DNA of 64,000 bases from Penelope pileata (lineage: Eukaryota; Chordata; Aves; Galliformes; Cracidae), in the NCBI GenBank assembly GCA_013396635.1, contig WBMW01004113.1, forward strand, positions 169,425-233,424, written 5' to 3'. The notes beneath the pieces are model-generated. The model worked only from the letters and a program-made list of their open reading frames with translations, searched no databases and was not told where the DNA came from. Each line of letters opens with the position of its first letter. Position 1 is the first letter of the stretch. The translations under genes were made by a program, and so were the position numbers. Below are positions 34,732 to 47,800 of this stretch, in pieces.

Positions 34732-35989
34732 GAAAAGAATCACACAGATTTCAGAAGCCCTGCCTAGGGAATTTTTCTTTTCTGTACCTCCTGATAAATA
34801 ACATTTTTCCCAGCATTGACTACCAATAAACTTTGCAATATTTACCAGGCATTTGAACCAAAATTTCAAAGATATATTTTATTTTCTCCAAAATATTTGC
34901 CCTTGCTGCAGCATTATTCATCCACTGAACATGAATTTGATAAGCAGATGGATAGCTTTGTTCATACTGATGTGTTGCCTTTGCTTTTGCTTCCTCCAGG
35001 TTGTAAAACAAAGATTTTCACACTTCAGCTTTCTATGCAAGTCTTAGGAGGTCTATTTTTCAAAATGAGCCCTTAACGTTTAAATATTTGCTTTTGAATT
35101 GAAGCTAAATGAAGCTGAATGCAACAATATGCCTATCTTATGTCAACAGAGTATGTGGAAGCTAAAACACCTATGCTCAAAGGGGAGGATTAATTCCTAG
35201 TTTTCCTCCTTCAGTGACTGAGAAATGGCTCCATGTATTCTGTCAGGAAGCTCTACCCAAGTCACACCTTGTTAAAAATGAGCTGGACCATGAAACTCAA
35301 ATAGCCTGCCCTAGAGAAGTTGTAAAGCTAGGAAAATAAGTGAAGTCCTCATAGCTCCAAAAGCAAGCTCAAAGTATTTGGAAAATAAAAATAAAAGATC
35401 ATGACTCACTGTAGACCCCTAAATAGGCATTATCCAAAGCCTTTTATCCTACAGGAATTTTCCTTGATATCAATCATGGATACCTGTCAAGAACTGTGCA
35501 AGCCCATCAGAAAGCAAAATGGACCATACTGTCCATAAAATTAACTTCTTTCTGCTCAAAACCAGGGTTATCACATCCCATGCTAATTGAAGCTTGTCTT
35601 CTGGCTCCATGAACTAGCACATAGATTGCTATAGCAATTGCTGCCTACAACCAGCTGAAGTGTGAATTGATCCCAACACAGGCCATGCCCCCAGTACTCA
35701 CATTTGAGAGAAATGTCAGTCACATACCAAGGTAACTACTTTTCATGTTGGACAAAATCATGAAGGATTCACATAGTCTTTTCTCATGAAAATCTCCATC
35801 CTGAGATCATTTGAAATTTTAACTAAGTGGTGATTTGCCTTGCCACATGCAGGTGGCATAAAATCCTCCATCTCTTCGAAGTCAGTTGAAATAGAGTAGC
35901 TTCCATTGAGTTCCGTTTTTCTTTCCATCTAATTCACAGACCTTAATGATATTTTTCATACATTACGTGTTAGAAGGCTGACAAAGCTT

Positions 35990-36300
35990 GCCATTAGTAA
36001 GAGGGAGTTTAATTTAAAGCAATATAAACAATGCTGCAGAGCTGAGCTAAAAGAAGTGGCAATTAAAATGCATCTGCTATGATGGAATGAACTTTAATAA
36101 AGATCTTAATGATGATATTGGAAGTCATGCATAAAGTTTTATTTCTTATGCATGGAGTAACAGCAAAAATAATAACAACTCCTTGACAAAAATATGAAAT
36201 GTGGCATTTGTAAGCCTGACAGAACTATGACGTTGCGGACATTTTATTACAATGACAAGAAATAAGAAATAAAAATATCCCTCCTTGACTGCACATGTGT
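35990..36300. promoter_or_regulatory. Candidate AT-rich conserved non-coding block
   Basis: A repeat-free AT-rich block with many TAAT/ATTA and ATGCA cores (for example ttaaaatgcatctgc near 36064 and tcttatgcatggagtaac near 36145). It has no long ORF and no sign of tandem repetition. It resembles enhancer-type conserved elements in texture. This is inference only. Confidence 0.2.
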
Positions 36301-39300
36301 TATTTGAATCAATTTAGCCTAAATTTGTTTTTTCTTCTGTTAAAGGCCACTCTTTTGTGAAGTCATTTTTATAATTGTTGTCATTCTAGATCATTTATGT
36401 CAAATCTAGACTAGATTAATTTTGAGAGAATCACTCTAATAGATGATTAGTTAGTAGATTCATGTGGCAATTCAGGCACTCAGTCAGAGAACTGTGTACG
36501 GGAGAACATTCAAACTGAGCAGAATTTCCTGTCTTTAAGTGTGCAGATATCTGTATTGATCCTTATTCAAAGGTCTTTAATTTGAATGATTGATGTGACA
36601 CTACCAAATCATTCTGTCCACAAATTGTTCTCCACAGATTTTTACTACTGTTGTGTGTACCAGAAACAACGCTTTCTTTGAATTGTTCTGGGAAGCAAGC
36701 AAGGACAAATGTTTCCACAAGGCTGAAATGGTCAGCTGGTCTTCTGAGCTGATTTCCTGTTTAAATATTTAACCCACAATGCAGCAAATAGGAGCTCCAG
36801 GAATACGTATCATGAAGCCAAACAAAATTAAATCAGTTCTGTTCCTGCCCAGCATGTGCTTGGCCAAGTCTACTAAGTGCAGCAACTCAATCTTCAGCAT
36901 GAAATCTAAAATTGTGGTCTGACAATATTCTTGCTGGATCTTAGAACAAAAAGGTGTCATGATCCTATCCTCAGCTCTTCTGTCAGCTCACCAGGACTTC
37001 CAGATAGGCACTTAATTTTTCTGGGGCTCAATTTATTGAATGCCATTTTTGACTGTGTGACTGTCTGTCTATGCCCAGAGTTATCTGTGCTAACCCCTCA
37101 AAATCTCAGTTTCTGCATGGTTTCATATCTCTTCTAGATTAACTCCACCCATGGTTGCTTGCCATCTGGTAATCTGCCCACTGCTCTAATTGAAGAGCAA
37201 TCAAGCTTCTGAGGTGAATACAGTGGGAAGTCTCTACAAAATTAGCATTTCTTTTCCATAAGTAAAATACGGAAATTAGATCTACTCCATTTTGAAACTG
37301 CACAGAGAGACTTGCCAGTTTTTACCTGATTTTGGAGACAAATCCATTGGAATGGAAAGACTGAAAATTGTGTATTACAGTTTTGGGGGTATTAGGGTGT
37401 TAATTACTTGCAACACATGGAGTCTCTTTGGTGGCTGTTCATATGGTATTCTTTAGTGCTGCCTATATCTACCTTAAAAGGTGAATCAAGTAACAGTTGA
37501 AGAAGCTTAATCTTTAAAAAGAAAAAAAAAAAACAGTTTAAGAACATGGATGTCCTGAGAGTCTTACCGTCAAACTGCACTGGGCACTGGATTAGCTCTT
37601 AAACAAGTTAGGAGCTCAGTTCAGCAAACAACTTGAGCTGTAAATCATCAAGGAATCTCACCAAAGTGAACAACATTGTTTTGCACCCATGGTTATGCAG
37701 TAAGCCAGATATTTAATTCCACCCCTATCAGACAACACTGCGACTTGCCTTGGCTCTCAGTGCTTTGTCCAGGCTTCCTATCAGTAATATGCTACTGTCA
37801 ATCAGGCTACTCTGATACAACTTCAAGCTAACTTTATGAGGTTTGGGGTGTTTTAGTATAAATTCTGCTATTCTTCCCACTCTGCCTTTTGGTTTTGAAT
37901 ATTGTGAGAGTATTTCAGTCATGTGGTTTTTTTTTTTTTTTAATTTTCCAGTAACCACGAGGGTTCAAAGCTTCCTATTTTTTGTAATGGTAGCGGTGAA
38001 GAGAAAACAGGGGTTCCTGTGCAGTTATTCAGTTCTAAAGGTTGGGAATTTTAAGATAAACAATAAATGCCACAAAGCTTATGATGAGAGCTGACAATAC
38101 AGGCTGTGATAGCCCTGGAAACAAGAGAGTTATCCCTGTGAAATTGGTATGAGATCAGATCCCAATCATTCATTAGGGATTGCATACTTTCTTACTCACT
38201 GATTATAATGGAGCTACCACAAAACTGCTCTCTAGTTTGAGGAGGGCTGTTGATGACACTTTGGACAGCTATATTTTTTAATATATTTTTCACTTTCCTT
38301 CCCTCTGGTACCTACATTACCCATTTCCTACATTTACTTTATGAAAACAGAAAAGTTATCAAAACTTCACCTTCCTGTCTCTCTGTAACCAAAAATATTC
38401 ATCAGACCCATACATTCAAGGCACATCCTGCCTGACTGTAAAAAGCAGCTTTCTGGACATGCAGATTGAGTAAATTTTCTCTCTTTGTAGGTAATCCAAC
38501 CAACGTTAAAATGCTGCCACCTTCTGTTAGACACTTGTGCTGCTAATAGGCCGCAGAAACACATTCCCCCCTTTCCTTCAGGCTTGTAAGTTGATTTATA
38601 CTGATCCTCAACTGCATTGCTGCAATATATAACATGACAAGTTAAATGCAGTGCCTGCCAAAAAATCTTGATAGGCTCAGCTTTCGTGCAGCAGCACTCG
38701 AAAAGACCATTACTACTGCCATCCAGCTAAAGTATGCTCAATATTTTTGACAGTGAATTATCTGAACAGCAGTTTATCTCAATGTTCACTTGATGTTATA
38801 GCAATTTAAGGATTCAAAAGAGAGGAGACAGAAAAAGAAAGGAATATCTCCTATTGTTCAAAGTGCAGAAAGTTGGAATGAGTTTTTCTGTGAATTTTAA
38901 AACAGTTTGGTATTTACTCCCAAATGCATTTCAGAGCACACTGATAGGCAGATAATTAGCATAGGTGTAGATTGCATTCAGTTTTTGTCATGTGTCCTTG
39001 AGATCTTAGGACCTCAGAAACCCAACAATGGGCTATATTCTTGTCAGAGATGGTTTGTATGACTTCTCTGGCACTTCAAAACCATGCCAGGCAGTAAAAG
39101 CTGTACTAAGATTCCCATCTTCCTCTCTGGAAGGCCTGAGTACTGCTCACTGAGCCACTTCAGACGATACAAAATCATTAGCTTTGTGGCTGCTGTGATG
39201 ATAGGGCTCACAGAGCCCCCTCTCAAGAAAGCGTTGTTCTCACTAGCTAACTGTTCGCAGCCTTATGCTCAGTGGAACACATTACATTTTTCATTACTCT

Positions 39301-40756
39301 ATTCCTGTAGACCAGAAGTCATCTCTCAGTGTAACACCAAGACCCTCCTGAGATCATTCTCAAATGTGAGTCTTGAGCCTTGATGACAGGAAGATCCTTC
39401 TGCTTATGTTATGTGATCAAGTACTTGCAGCTAAGTAAACTTTTCTGGCTGAAATGCATTCATTAAAGAGATAAGGATTTGAGTCAACTAAGACTTTGCA
39501 AACTCCTGTAAATTTCAGCAAATCACTTTGGCTGCGCAGAAAGGAATTAAAATAACTAGTAAAATCATCAGCATATTTTGGACTTATTCTGAACCTAGGG
39601 TGTAGATTTGCAGCTCTGCAATTATTTGCTGCAGTCTTGGTTACAAAATATTGTTAAAACCTCAGAAAAAAAATGTTGCCCTTCAGGTTTAACTGAACTC
39701 TGCATTTAGCCCCACATTATTTCTGTTTTCTGAAACTCCAGATGAACCAAAAACACCCTGTAGTTCCCTGCTGAGCACTGAAAAGTACCTTTGCCAGGGG
39801 CTACCAGTGATTAGTGGCTTAAAGGCAAAAATACAAAAACAAAAAGCTCCCGAGCAGGTAACATGACACTAGCAATATCATGCTGTTCTCTCTCTGGTTG
39901 ATATATCACAGCCAAGAATAATGTTAGGAAGTGCCACAAACAACATGATGCCTGAAAGCCATGTGCTGGGAACAGTGGTCTAAACCAGAAACTGGTCTGT
40001 GGACTTGTAGTGCTCCCTAAGCAGCTTCTAAGAGATTTGTAAAACCCAAATAAGAAAGCAAACCCCATGTCAGTTGGCTTAAATTACTCAGACAGGATCT
40101 GCACCTCTATTTTTAGGAATCTGTAAACCAAAAGAAGTTGGAGGTCATTGGCCTGAGCTATCTGTTATGTTTAGATAGATGTCAATCACTTTGATATTTA
40201 AGCCAAGAAAGTCCAGCCACATTTCATGTTGGAATGTGCTTCTTGTGGAAGGAAAGTATTTTATGTGAACTCTACCAGAATTTCTTTACACACTCATACA
40301 CTCACATTTCATTCCTCAGGTAACTGAATACTTTGTTTCCTCTACCATAAACATTGCTCTGTGACGTTATAATTGTTTTCAGTTTTGTTCTGGATGAAGC
40401 TTATCCTTTCTTCCATTATTTTGGTTTTATTTTCCTATGTAGCAAGGTACTAACAACAACAAAAGCGAAACATAACAAGATTTCATGTATTGGTGGTATT
40501 GCAGTGAGCCACACTGGAAGCATATCACAGTGACTGAAAACATGCGGGTTTGTGGTGTGAAAGAGTGCAGCATAGAATGATACTCCTGTTTGTGAGGCAC
40601 CTGAATTAGACTCCATATTCTGGCCTAGATGAAAGTATGCAGTGTGAACCAAGCAAGAGACCTGACAGCAGAGAGCTCAAGAGGAAGCAAAATCCTATGA
40701 TGGCTATTTAGAACATTGTGTCAACAGAAACATGAGGGCTTATTTGAATCCAGGAG

Positions 40757-40915
40757 AAAAAAAAAATGAAGAAAGGAAAGAAGGGAAGGGAAGGGAAGGA
40801 AAAAGGAAAAAGGAAAAAGGAAAAAGGAAAAAGGAAAAAGGAAAAAGGAAAAAGGAAAAAGGAAAAAGGAAAGGATGAAAGAAAGGAAAGGAAGAAAGAA
40901 AAAGAAAATAAGAGA
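40757..40915. repeat. Purine-only microsatellite with (GGAAAAA)10
   Basis: A nearly pure A+G tract on the plus strand. The core, 40798-40867, is ten perfect copies of the heptamer ggaaaaa, preceded by (ggaag)-type units and followed by diverged gaaagg units. Since 3 heptamers equal 21 bases, the plus frame reads as a Lys/Glu/Gly/Arg 7-residue repeat, which is an artefact. Such polypurine mirror tracts can form triplex DNA and are prone to length change. Confidence 0.95.
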
Positions 40916-43867
40916 GGCCTGTTTACTTGGCCTTCAAAAAGATTACCCTGCTATGAGGACTGGAAAAGGTAGAGACTTCTGTTAATCTGATTCACTAGAC
41001 TTTCAGTGCATTGGTTTGAAAAAAAATATCAGTTACCACTGTTATATGTATGTAAAACCATCTTGACAGCACTGACTAGCCAGGATAAAGTAGGTTGCAC
41101 TTAATCCTACCGTCTGGAGACAGTGGCAATGCCTTGAGGGTCATCGGAGCAGAGGAAGCCCTTTCTGTTGTCGATATGTGCAAGCACAGGCTGGAGTTCT
41201 GACTCAGTCGTTTCTGCCTTACACTTTAATCACAAACTCAGTGCATCTTAGAGGAAGCAGGGATAGTCCACCTAAAATCGGATAAAATTGTAAATTAATT
41301 TAATTTCGTTTGGTTGATGCAAATCTTTTTGTTAAGAGCAAGTTCCTATTTCTGCTAATGAGTGGAAGAAATTTACACCAGTGTCACTAAGAACAAACTT
41401 TGCCAGTCACTGCTGTCATATCAGCTTCACCTTCCAAACTCTTAGCTCTCTTGGTACTTCTAACAAAGGAGTAGCTTACTGAGACCTACAGAACTGCTGC
41501 AAAGAGCAGTGTAAAAACCATGTGGCAAATATCCCTGGTTTTCAGAGAAACATTTTAATTATCTGCAGTCAGAAGGATCACAACCTTCTTCTTTCTTAAG
41601 TTTATCATGATACAGTTCCCTCTCCACTTTACTAACAGTCAGGCTGTTGAAGAGAGAGGTGTTGCTAGGGCTCTGTGTTCATGCTGAGTCCAGGTCCCAG
41701 CCTCTGGCTGCCTTGGAGACACCCCATCCCCATCACCCCATCCCTGTCACCCCACAGGCATGTGCCCAGGCTCATGTTCGGATGGCAGCGCCAAACACTT
41801 CTACAGGCGGGTCCTCCCCTCTCAGCATGGAGATGAGGCCAGGTAGCTGAGATCAATACCTTGTCACTTCATTCTGCTGCTGCCGCTTTATCCTGCAGTG
41901 AATTGAGTTTTCCATGTTATTTGTTGTGCTCTTTCTCTCTCTTTTTTCTTAAAGTAGGATTTGTAGCTCATTCCGTCACCTTTCTTGCACAAGGTTTTTC
42001 TTGCTGACACAGCAGCCATTAGGTACAGCTTAGCTCTCCTAACTCCGTATATCACTTCATTGCAAGAGACTTCTTAGAAATCAACCTTAGCACTCTGAAT
42101 AAAAACATAACCTTGCTTTTGGTTTCTGGAAGGTGTTGGGCTATGGGATGTCAAAGAATCACAGCAATGAGCTGCTACGTGATCTGCAGCTGGCTTTGCT
42201 GGGTGCCTTGAGCAATATTGACTCTGTTTTCTGATTTCCTGCTTGGACCCACTTTCAGTAGTGCATTTCTCAGATGCTGGAACTTGTTGCTAGAGTGTAA
42301 ATGTTGTACTATCAAAATCAGGTGCTCTACCATCTGTAACTAGCATTTAAACATCCCATTCTCAATACACAGGAAGAAGAAACACTAACAGATTTGAGAG
42401 GCATCATTAGCAATGCACTGTATAAGATGCTCTTGCCCATTCCAGCTAGAGATGGGAGAGCACTGTTCCAGTGGAAGCTCCCTTCCTATTGATAGCTTTT
42501 GCAGTTGTCAGCCCACCAAGTTATTTCAAGTTTGGTCCCTTAATGGACATGAACCGTGCTGAGAATTCATTCTCAGGAAAAATGTAAAACTAAGTCGCTG
42601 TGTCTTCGCAACAAGCAGCTGCTGCTGCTTGACACTAGGTTTAGTTGTGAATGAACACATGTGAGCCTTTCCTGGAGCTACCACTGTGCACTGCCTGTGC
42701 AGAGGGACAGAAGTTGTGGGAAGAGAGTCAAACTGTGGTCCAGGTACCTCCTAGCGCTAACACTTTGCTTTCAGATGTCAGCCTACTTGTCAGTCCCTTG
42801 TTCCTCGGTTCCTTCTCTGCACACAGGGTGTATCAGTCCCTTGCATCTCTTACTTTAAGAGGAAAGTTATAATTATTCATATTGATAAAGCGTCGGGTGT
42901 TATGCTGAGGAAGGTCATAAAAGTAGGTACAGAGATAATATCTAGAGGTGAACTTTCTATACAAAATCAGATGATAAGGAACAGTAAATGCTACCCACAA
43001 CAAAATGCTGCCCATTTTGACAGAAAAAAAATTGAAAAATTAAGTTATGCAGAATATATTGAACTTCATTTTTGTTTTATGTGTGTGTGCTAGGAAGAGA
43101 GAGAGAAAAAAAAATGGTTTTTTTTTCTGATTACAAAATTCAAACATATTAAAACATTATGAGAAGCTCTTCACTATTTCCCAAATAAACTATTTAACAA
43201 TTTCATTTGCACACATTTTACAAAATAGGATAATATCCTGCAGGATGTGGTCTATGCTGTAAAGCTCACATTTTTTTCAAATTGTTTTATTTATTAGTAT
43301 TTCTCAATTTAATAAAATAGAGGAGGTTATTCCAAAATCGGTACTGAATTGCCTATATTTTTTTCTTGAAAATTTGAAGCAAGAAAATGAAAGAAAAGAG
43401 AAACAATCTTCAAAAAAACATTCAGCTATACTTATGCAAGGCTTCAATCCATCTATTGTAAAAAGCAAGAGGATGCAAATACATAAAGACATGTACTTGG
43501 CTGTAAGCTGTAATTCAGAGGCCTGTGCGTACTGCATTGAGCTGCAAGTACATGAGCTGCTTATTTGAACAGCAGTAAGGTAAATACAAAAGCAATAAGA
43601 TAAAATACTGTTAGCTTTCCTCTGCTATCAGCCCATCTCTTATTAAACTGTACTTTCCATTTTCTATTAAGGTCATCTGGGCAGGCTTTTTGAGACCCCT
43701 ATATGTTGAAATGTAAACAAAATAAAGCAAATAAAATAAAGTAAAATAAAATAAAGCAAGCAGGAAGGAGACGGAAAGAACTGACTGGTCCTAACGACTA
43801 GTCTCTGCTCTCTGCAGCAGACCTAACAGAAATATCCCACAGGCAGGCTCAGACGCCAAGGAGGTGG
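40916..43867. other. Unique DNA, no gene seen
   Basis: No repeat family or gene recognised. It contains short direct repeats of caccccatccc at about 41720-41757 and a tgtgtgtg/agagagag/A-run patch at 43080-43122. The end includes the (AAATA)n-like tract listed separately. Confidence 0.55.
43719..43757. repeat. (AAATA)n-like A-rich microsatellite
   Basis: Units of aaataaag and aaaataaa repeated over about 40 bases. Simple repeat. Confidence 0.8.
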
Positions 43868-44806
43868 GTGTTCGTAGCTCCCCAGACATCAGCTAGGGAC
43901 TCAGCCCTGGGCGCTCAACTTGGCTACCAGCATGTAAACAAGCATCGGCACTTGGCTTTCAGCACCTCTTTGCAGCTGCTAGACAGCATCTCACTCCTCC
44001 ATGGCTCGGTGGACACTCCATGGCGAACACTGTTCCTCCTCAGTCCCCCAGGCCCTGGCTGTGGCCCACGTACAGCTGCCCCCTTCCTCCATGGGGCAGG
44101 GGGCAAGGAGAGGTGGCAACCCAACCCCAGGCACTTCCCTGTCTCCCAAGCAGCTGATGGGGGGCTGCCGCCAGCCTTCCCATTAGAAGTTACAGAAAAA
44201 GTGAGTTTGCCTCTTTTGACTGTCACCATCAGGCAGCATTTGCAATTAGTCCACTCTGGCCTTATTCAAGCTTTGGATGCCTTTCAGCATCAAAAAAGGG
44301 AACACTTGAGCTCCATTGAATTGGAGCGTGGCATCTGCTGCACACTGGGGGGAGAGGCTGGGGGTCAGTACTTGATTTTGATAGAGCGTGCCAGATTAAT
44401 TGTCTTCAGTAATCCTGTTTGTCATGGTAGATGTGCAGAGGAGTCTTTGTGGCACAGCCTGACATATGGGCTGGCCGGCTGCTCGTCTATTCAGTCCCTT
44501 TCCGCACATGCTCTTCACAGTTGGCCTAGTTCCCAGAGCCTTGTTCTCCTGGGGAGCAGGCCTCCTGCGCCTATTCAGCCAGCCCCCTGCGCCACAAACA
44601 GGCTCCCTAATCTGCAGGCCTGTCTGGGCTATTCAAAGCAATTGCATTATTCAGAGAGATCAAGAAAGAGGCTGCGGAGGGAGGGGAAGTGCAAGAAGGG
44701 GAAAGAGAGCAGTGCAATTTGGGAAAGAAACAAGCAGTCCAGTACTTCAGGCAGAGCTCTTCAGGAGGCTGATTATAGTCCCTCTCCAAATCTGAATCTC
44801 TCATGA
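43868..44806 (+). other. 312-codon open reading frame, unassigned
   Basis: This is the longest ORF in the window. It starts MFVAPQTSARDSALG and ends PSPNLNLS. I recognise no domain. The first part is Pro/Gly/His-rich (about residues 55-110), the middle has mixed residues with several Cys, and residues 255-290 are strongly basic (RSRKRLRREGKCKKGKESS). There is no signal peptide or clear membrane segment. The region is GC-richer than its surroundings, which lowers stop frequency, and a 312-codon frame is still longer than expected for this window but not impossible. Part of the frame overlaps a block that looks like a conserved enhancer (44230-44680), which could explain its preservation without coding. 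No promoter, splice or codon-bias evidence supports a gene. Confidence 0.2.
44230..44680. promoter_or_regulatory. Candidate conserved enhancer-like block
   Basis: A repeat-free block in a GC-richer island with homeodomain-like sites (tgcaattagtcc near 44241, ccagattaattgtcttc near 44391, gcaattgcattattcag near 44639) set between mixed-composition words. Its texture resembles vertebrate conserved non-coding elements. The 312-codon ORF crosses it. The assignment is inference; an alignment with other birds and reptiles is needed. Confidence 0.3.
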
Positions 44807-47800
44807 AATTACGCCCTGCCTCTTTTGTAAAATAAATGCTAATAAGAGGTAATTTGGACCCCACTGATTATTAACTTAAATGGAGACGCTTTTTTTCCCT
44901 GTGTTTTCATTAGGAATTCTTGGGTACTCCTCTGCACACTGCTCAGCAGCAGCAGATGAGAAAAGATGAAGGAGACTCCTCAGGCACCACAGAAGCAGGA
45001 TAAGCCTGGCCCTGCAGACGATCAGTGAGCATCCAACCAAGCAATGCAGCCTGGAGTTGCTGGAGAACCAGTGCTGGCCCTGATGGCCCGATGATCCCCC
45101 AGCACACCAGATGCTCATGCTGCCGAGGCTGAGATGCAGAGCATGTCACACAGCCATCTTACAGCCTGCTTCCCCAGGGGGAGTGAGAGGGGGAGGGAGG
45201 TGGATCTAAGCTGATTGTAAAAGGAAGCGGAAAGAAAAGAGGAGAATGAGCCTTTCCTGGGTTTCTTAAGAGCCATTTGATTATGCATTTCACTATGTGT
45301 CCATAAACATTACTTTACAAGAACTCTTAGAATGCAAAGTCTTCATGCATGAAATGGAAACAGCTTTGAAGAAAGGCTGATAATTCAGTATGTCAGCCAA
45401 TATATTGACTTCTGTGGGCCATAACCTGAGCTACTTCAAAGCCTGAGTTGACTTGAGTAGAGCCATGTCTTCAGCTACAGAGGAATTCTATTGTTGTACT
45501 TGTATCAAGTCAATAATGAAAATAAATAAAGAGAATACCTCACATTTTGTGTTTTGCACATGCACCCTGAACTTTGTTACTGTTCAGAGAAGAGGCAGAA
45601 ACAGGCAAACAGATTCTGCTGAAAAACATGTCCTGCAAAAATGTGCAGCTAAAATATCATGCCCTAGTCATAAATACCCAAGCTAGAGTGAACATACATC
45701 AGTTACTCTTTATACCAAAAATTGTGGTGGCATGAAGCTTGATTCACATGTGGTTTATGGTCATCTGATACATCTCTGCAGTCTTCTGATCATGTTCTAC
45801 TTTTCAACCTGTTTTTGAGGGACTATTCAAACTTCTGCTACTGCAAACAGCAACGTGAGGATTAAAATTTGGAATACTGCCTTGCAAGAAAACCATGGCA
45901 TATACGAACCTAACTGTATGTCAGACAAGAGGCATTGCTCACAACATGATACCATGCTTACAAGTTTAATAGTGAAGAATGACCTGGAGAATTTCAGACA
46001 GGTTCAAAGATCTTCCTCTGATGTATTACCCTAACTTTAGCTCTTTGTGCCACTCCTGTAATGTCTTCAGGATAATCTTTGATCTTTCTCCAGTCTCTGT
46101 CTCCTCATGATCCCCAGCAGTTTCTCTGAACACTGCCATCTGCTATCAGCTACAAAGACTGGGCACCTCCCAGTCTGCAGTAACCTTAAAATTAAGGAGG
46201 TCAGAGTTTGTTTCCCCCACCATGATGCTGAACACTCAGAAGTCAGCTATGCTTACGTTGGCTACCAACAAAATACTGCTTTATGGTTGTTTTCATATCT
46301 TCCCTGGAGATCAAATATAAGACTGTACTGTAAATATAGCATCCACACACTTTTTAAGAGGTAAAAATGCTTGGTTGGGAAATTACATGACAAGGAAGGC
46401 TATTCCCAAGTCAAATCCCAATAAAATGTTCTCTAACAAAGACATTGTATGTATTTGTTTGAATACTGCCTTTGCTATTTCTGATCCTGCTCTCACTAAG
46501 CTTCATTTCTCCTACTCCCTCACATAATGAAACAGATATTGCATTGCAAGTACAATGAAAGAAACATAAGAGAACTAACATTTCTTGGGTGTCCACTTCT
46601 AGGTTGGTGTGTGGTCTGAAAGAGAGTTGTAAAAGAGAAAACCCTCTGCTCAGGTAAGGTTTTTCCTACTGTTTCTGATAGGTGATTGGGTTTTCACACT
46701 AATCAAAAAGTTAATTTCTGAAGATGCTCTTCTTTCAGTAGGGGCCGAAATAGACAAGTGTTTTAGTAAAGCAAATTAGAATTTCCATGGGGCTGGCAAG
46801 CCAAGAGCAGGTATCCATTATAATTACAAAATCATACAAAAAAAAGCCTTTGAGGACTTAGGGCTGTTGTTGGATATTGGCTGAAAGACAACCGTGGCAT
46901 GCTCAAGTAAGTAATCTCATCTTTATACAGAGCTTTGTCCTCATAGGGGAAAGATAGCTGAATTGGCACATCTCTCATAGACATACAAATCTTCAGCTTT
47001 TAAGTGTTTTTTGAAGTTAAGTGAAAAATGGTGTTTTTATAAATACATATTTGACTGATGAAAATACCTGCACTGATAACGATTTTTTTCCCAAAAGCAA
47101 AGTTAAAGGGATCCTACTTGTTGAGGCCAGTTTTAACGGCAGGAGGATAAACTTCATAAATTTTAATATTTACTACTCACGTCAAGTATTTTCTAATTCT
47201 GTAAGATACTGAAATAATTTCAGCTATCCTTGAAAATGGCCTGGTCTCACATATGTGTAAAGATGAAGGGGGAACATAAAAAAGCTTTTTCAGAATCCCC
47301 AAATAGCTAAGATATGAGTAGAGCCTCAAAATTTAATTTTAATCCTTCAGACTAACAAGATCATTTAGGAGACAAAATTTTGCGTGACTATCATATCACT
47401 TCTCCATACAGTTTGACAAGAATAATAAAAATTATTTACCAGCAAATAATCCAAATAGAATTGCAATCATTCCATATACTTATTCAAGGAGCGTTAGGTA
47501 TTCAAATTATTCCAGTTGTGTTTTAAAGAGAACCAAATAATTTAAGGAATACCTTAAGAATTCCTTAAGAAGGATGAAGTCTTTTTCCTCCAGTGTCTCA
47601 ACAAGTTGGCTATGTGCAGGTGCTAGCAATGAATAGGTGCTTCCAGTATCATCTATACCTGGTTCACTTACCTCTTCCCTTTCTCCTTGTTTTAACTCAC
47701 CATTGACTAACATTTCTGAGGAAGGAAACGTATTATTGCTTTAGCAATAGTTGAAAGGATTTCAATATTTGTTAAGAACTTAAAGAACAGGAAGAGACTC

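Larger units (their letters stand above)
32020..40756. other. Long low-repeat stretch, no gene seen
   Basis: Almost 9 kb without a recognised interspersed repeat or gene. Short features inside are listed separately: an AT microsatellite, two (AAAC/A-rich) patches, a 12-bp-arm hairpin and an AT-rich candidate conserved block near 36 kb. T and A runs occur near 37518-37532 and 37926-37940. ORFs stay at or below about 100 codons. Confidence 0.55.

Noticed and set aside
40766..40972. Lys/Glu-rich repeat protein
   Set aside because: It is a translation of the (GGAAAAA)n microsatellite.
44943..44954. CAG repeat as a polyglutamine tract
   Set aside because: Only about four triplets are present, with no supported gene.
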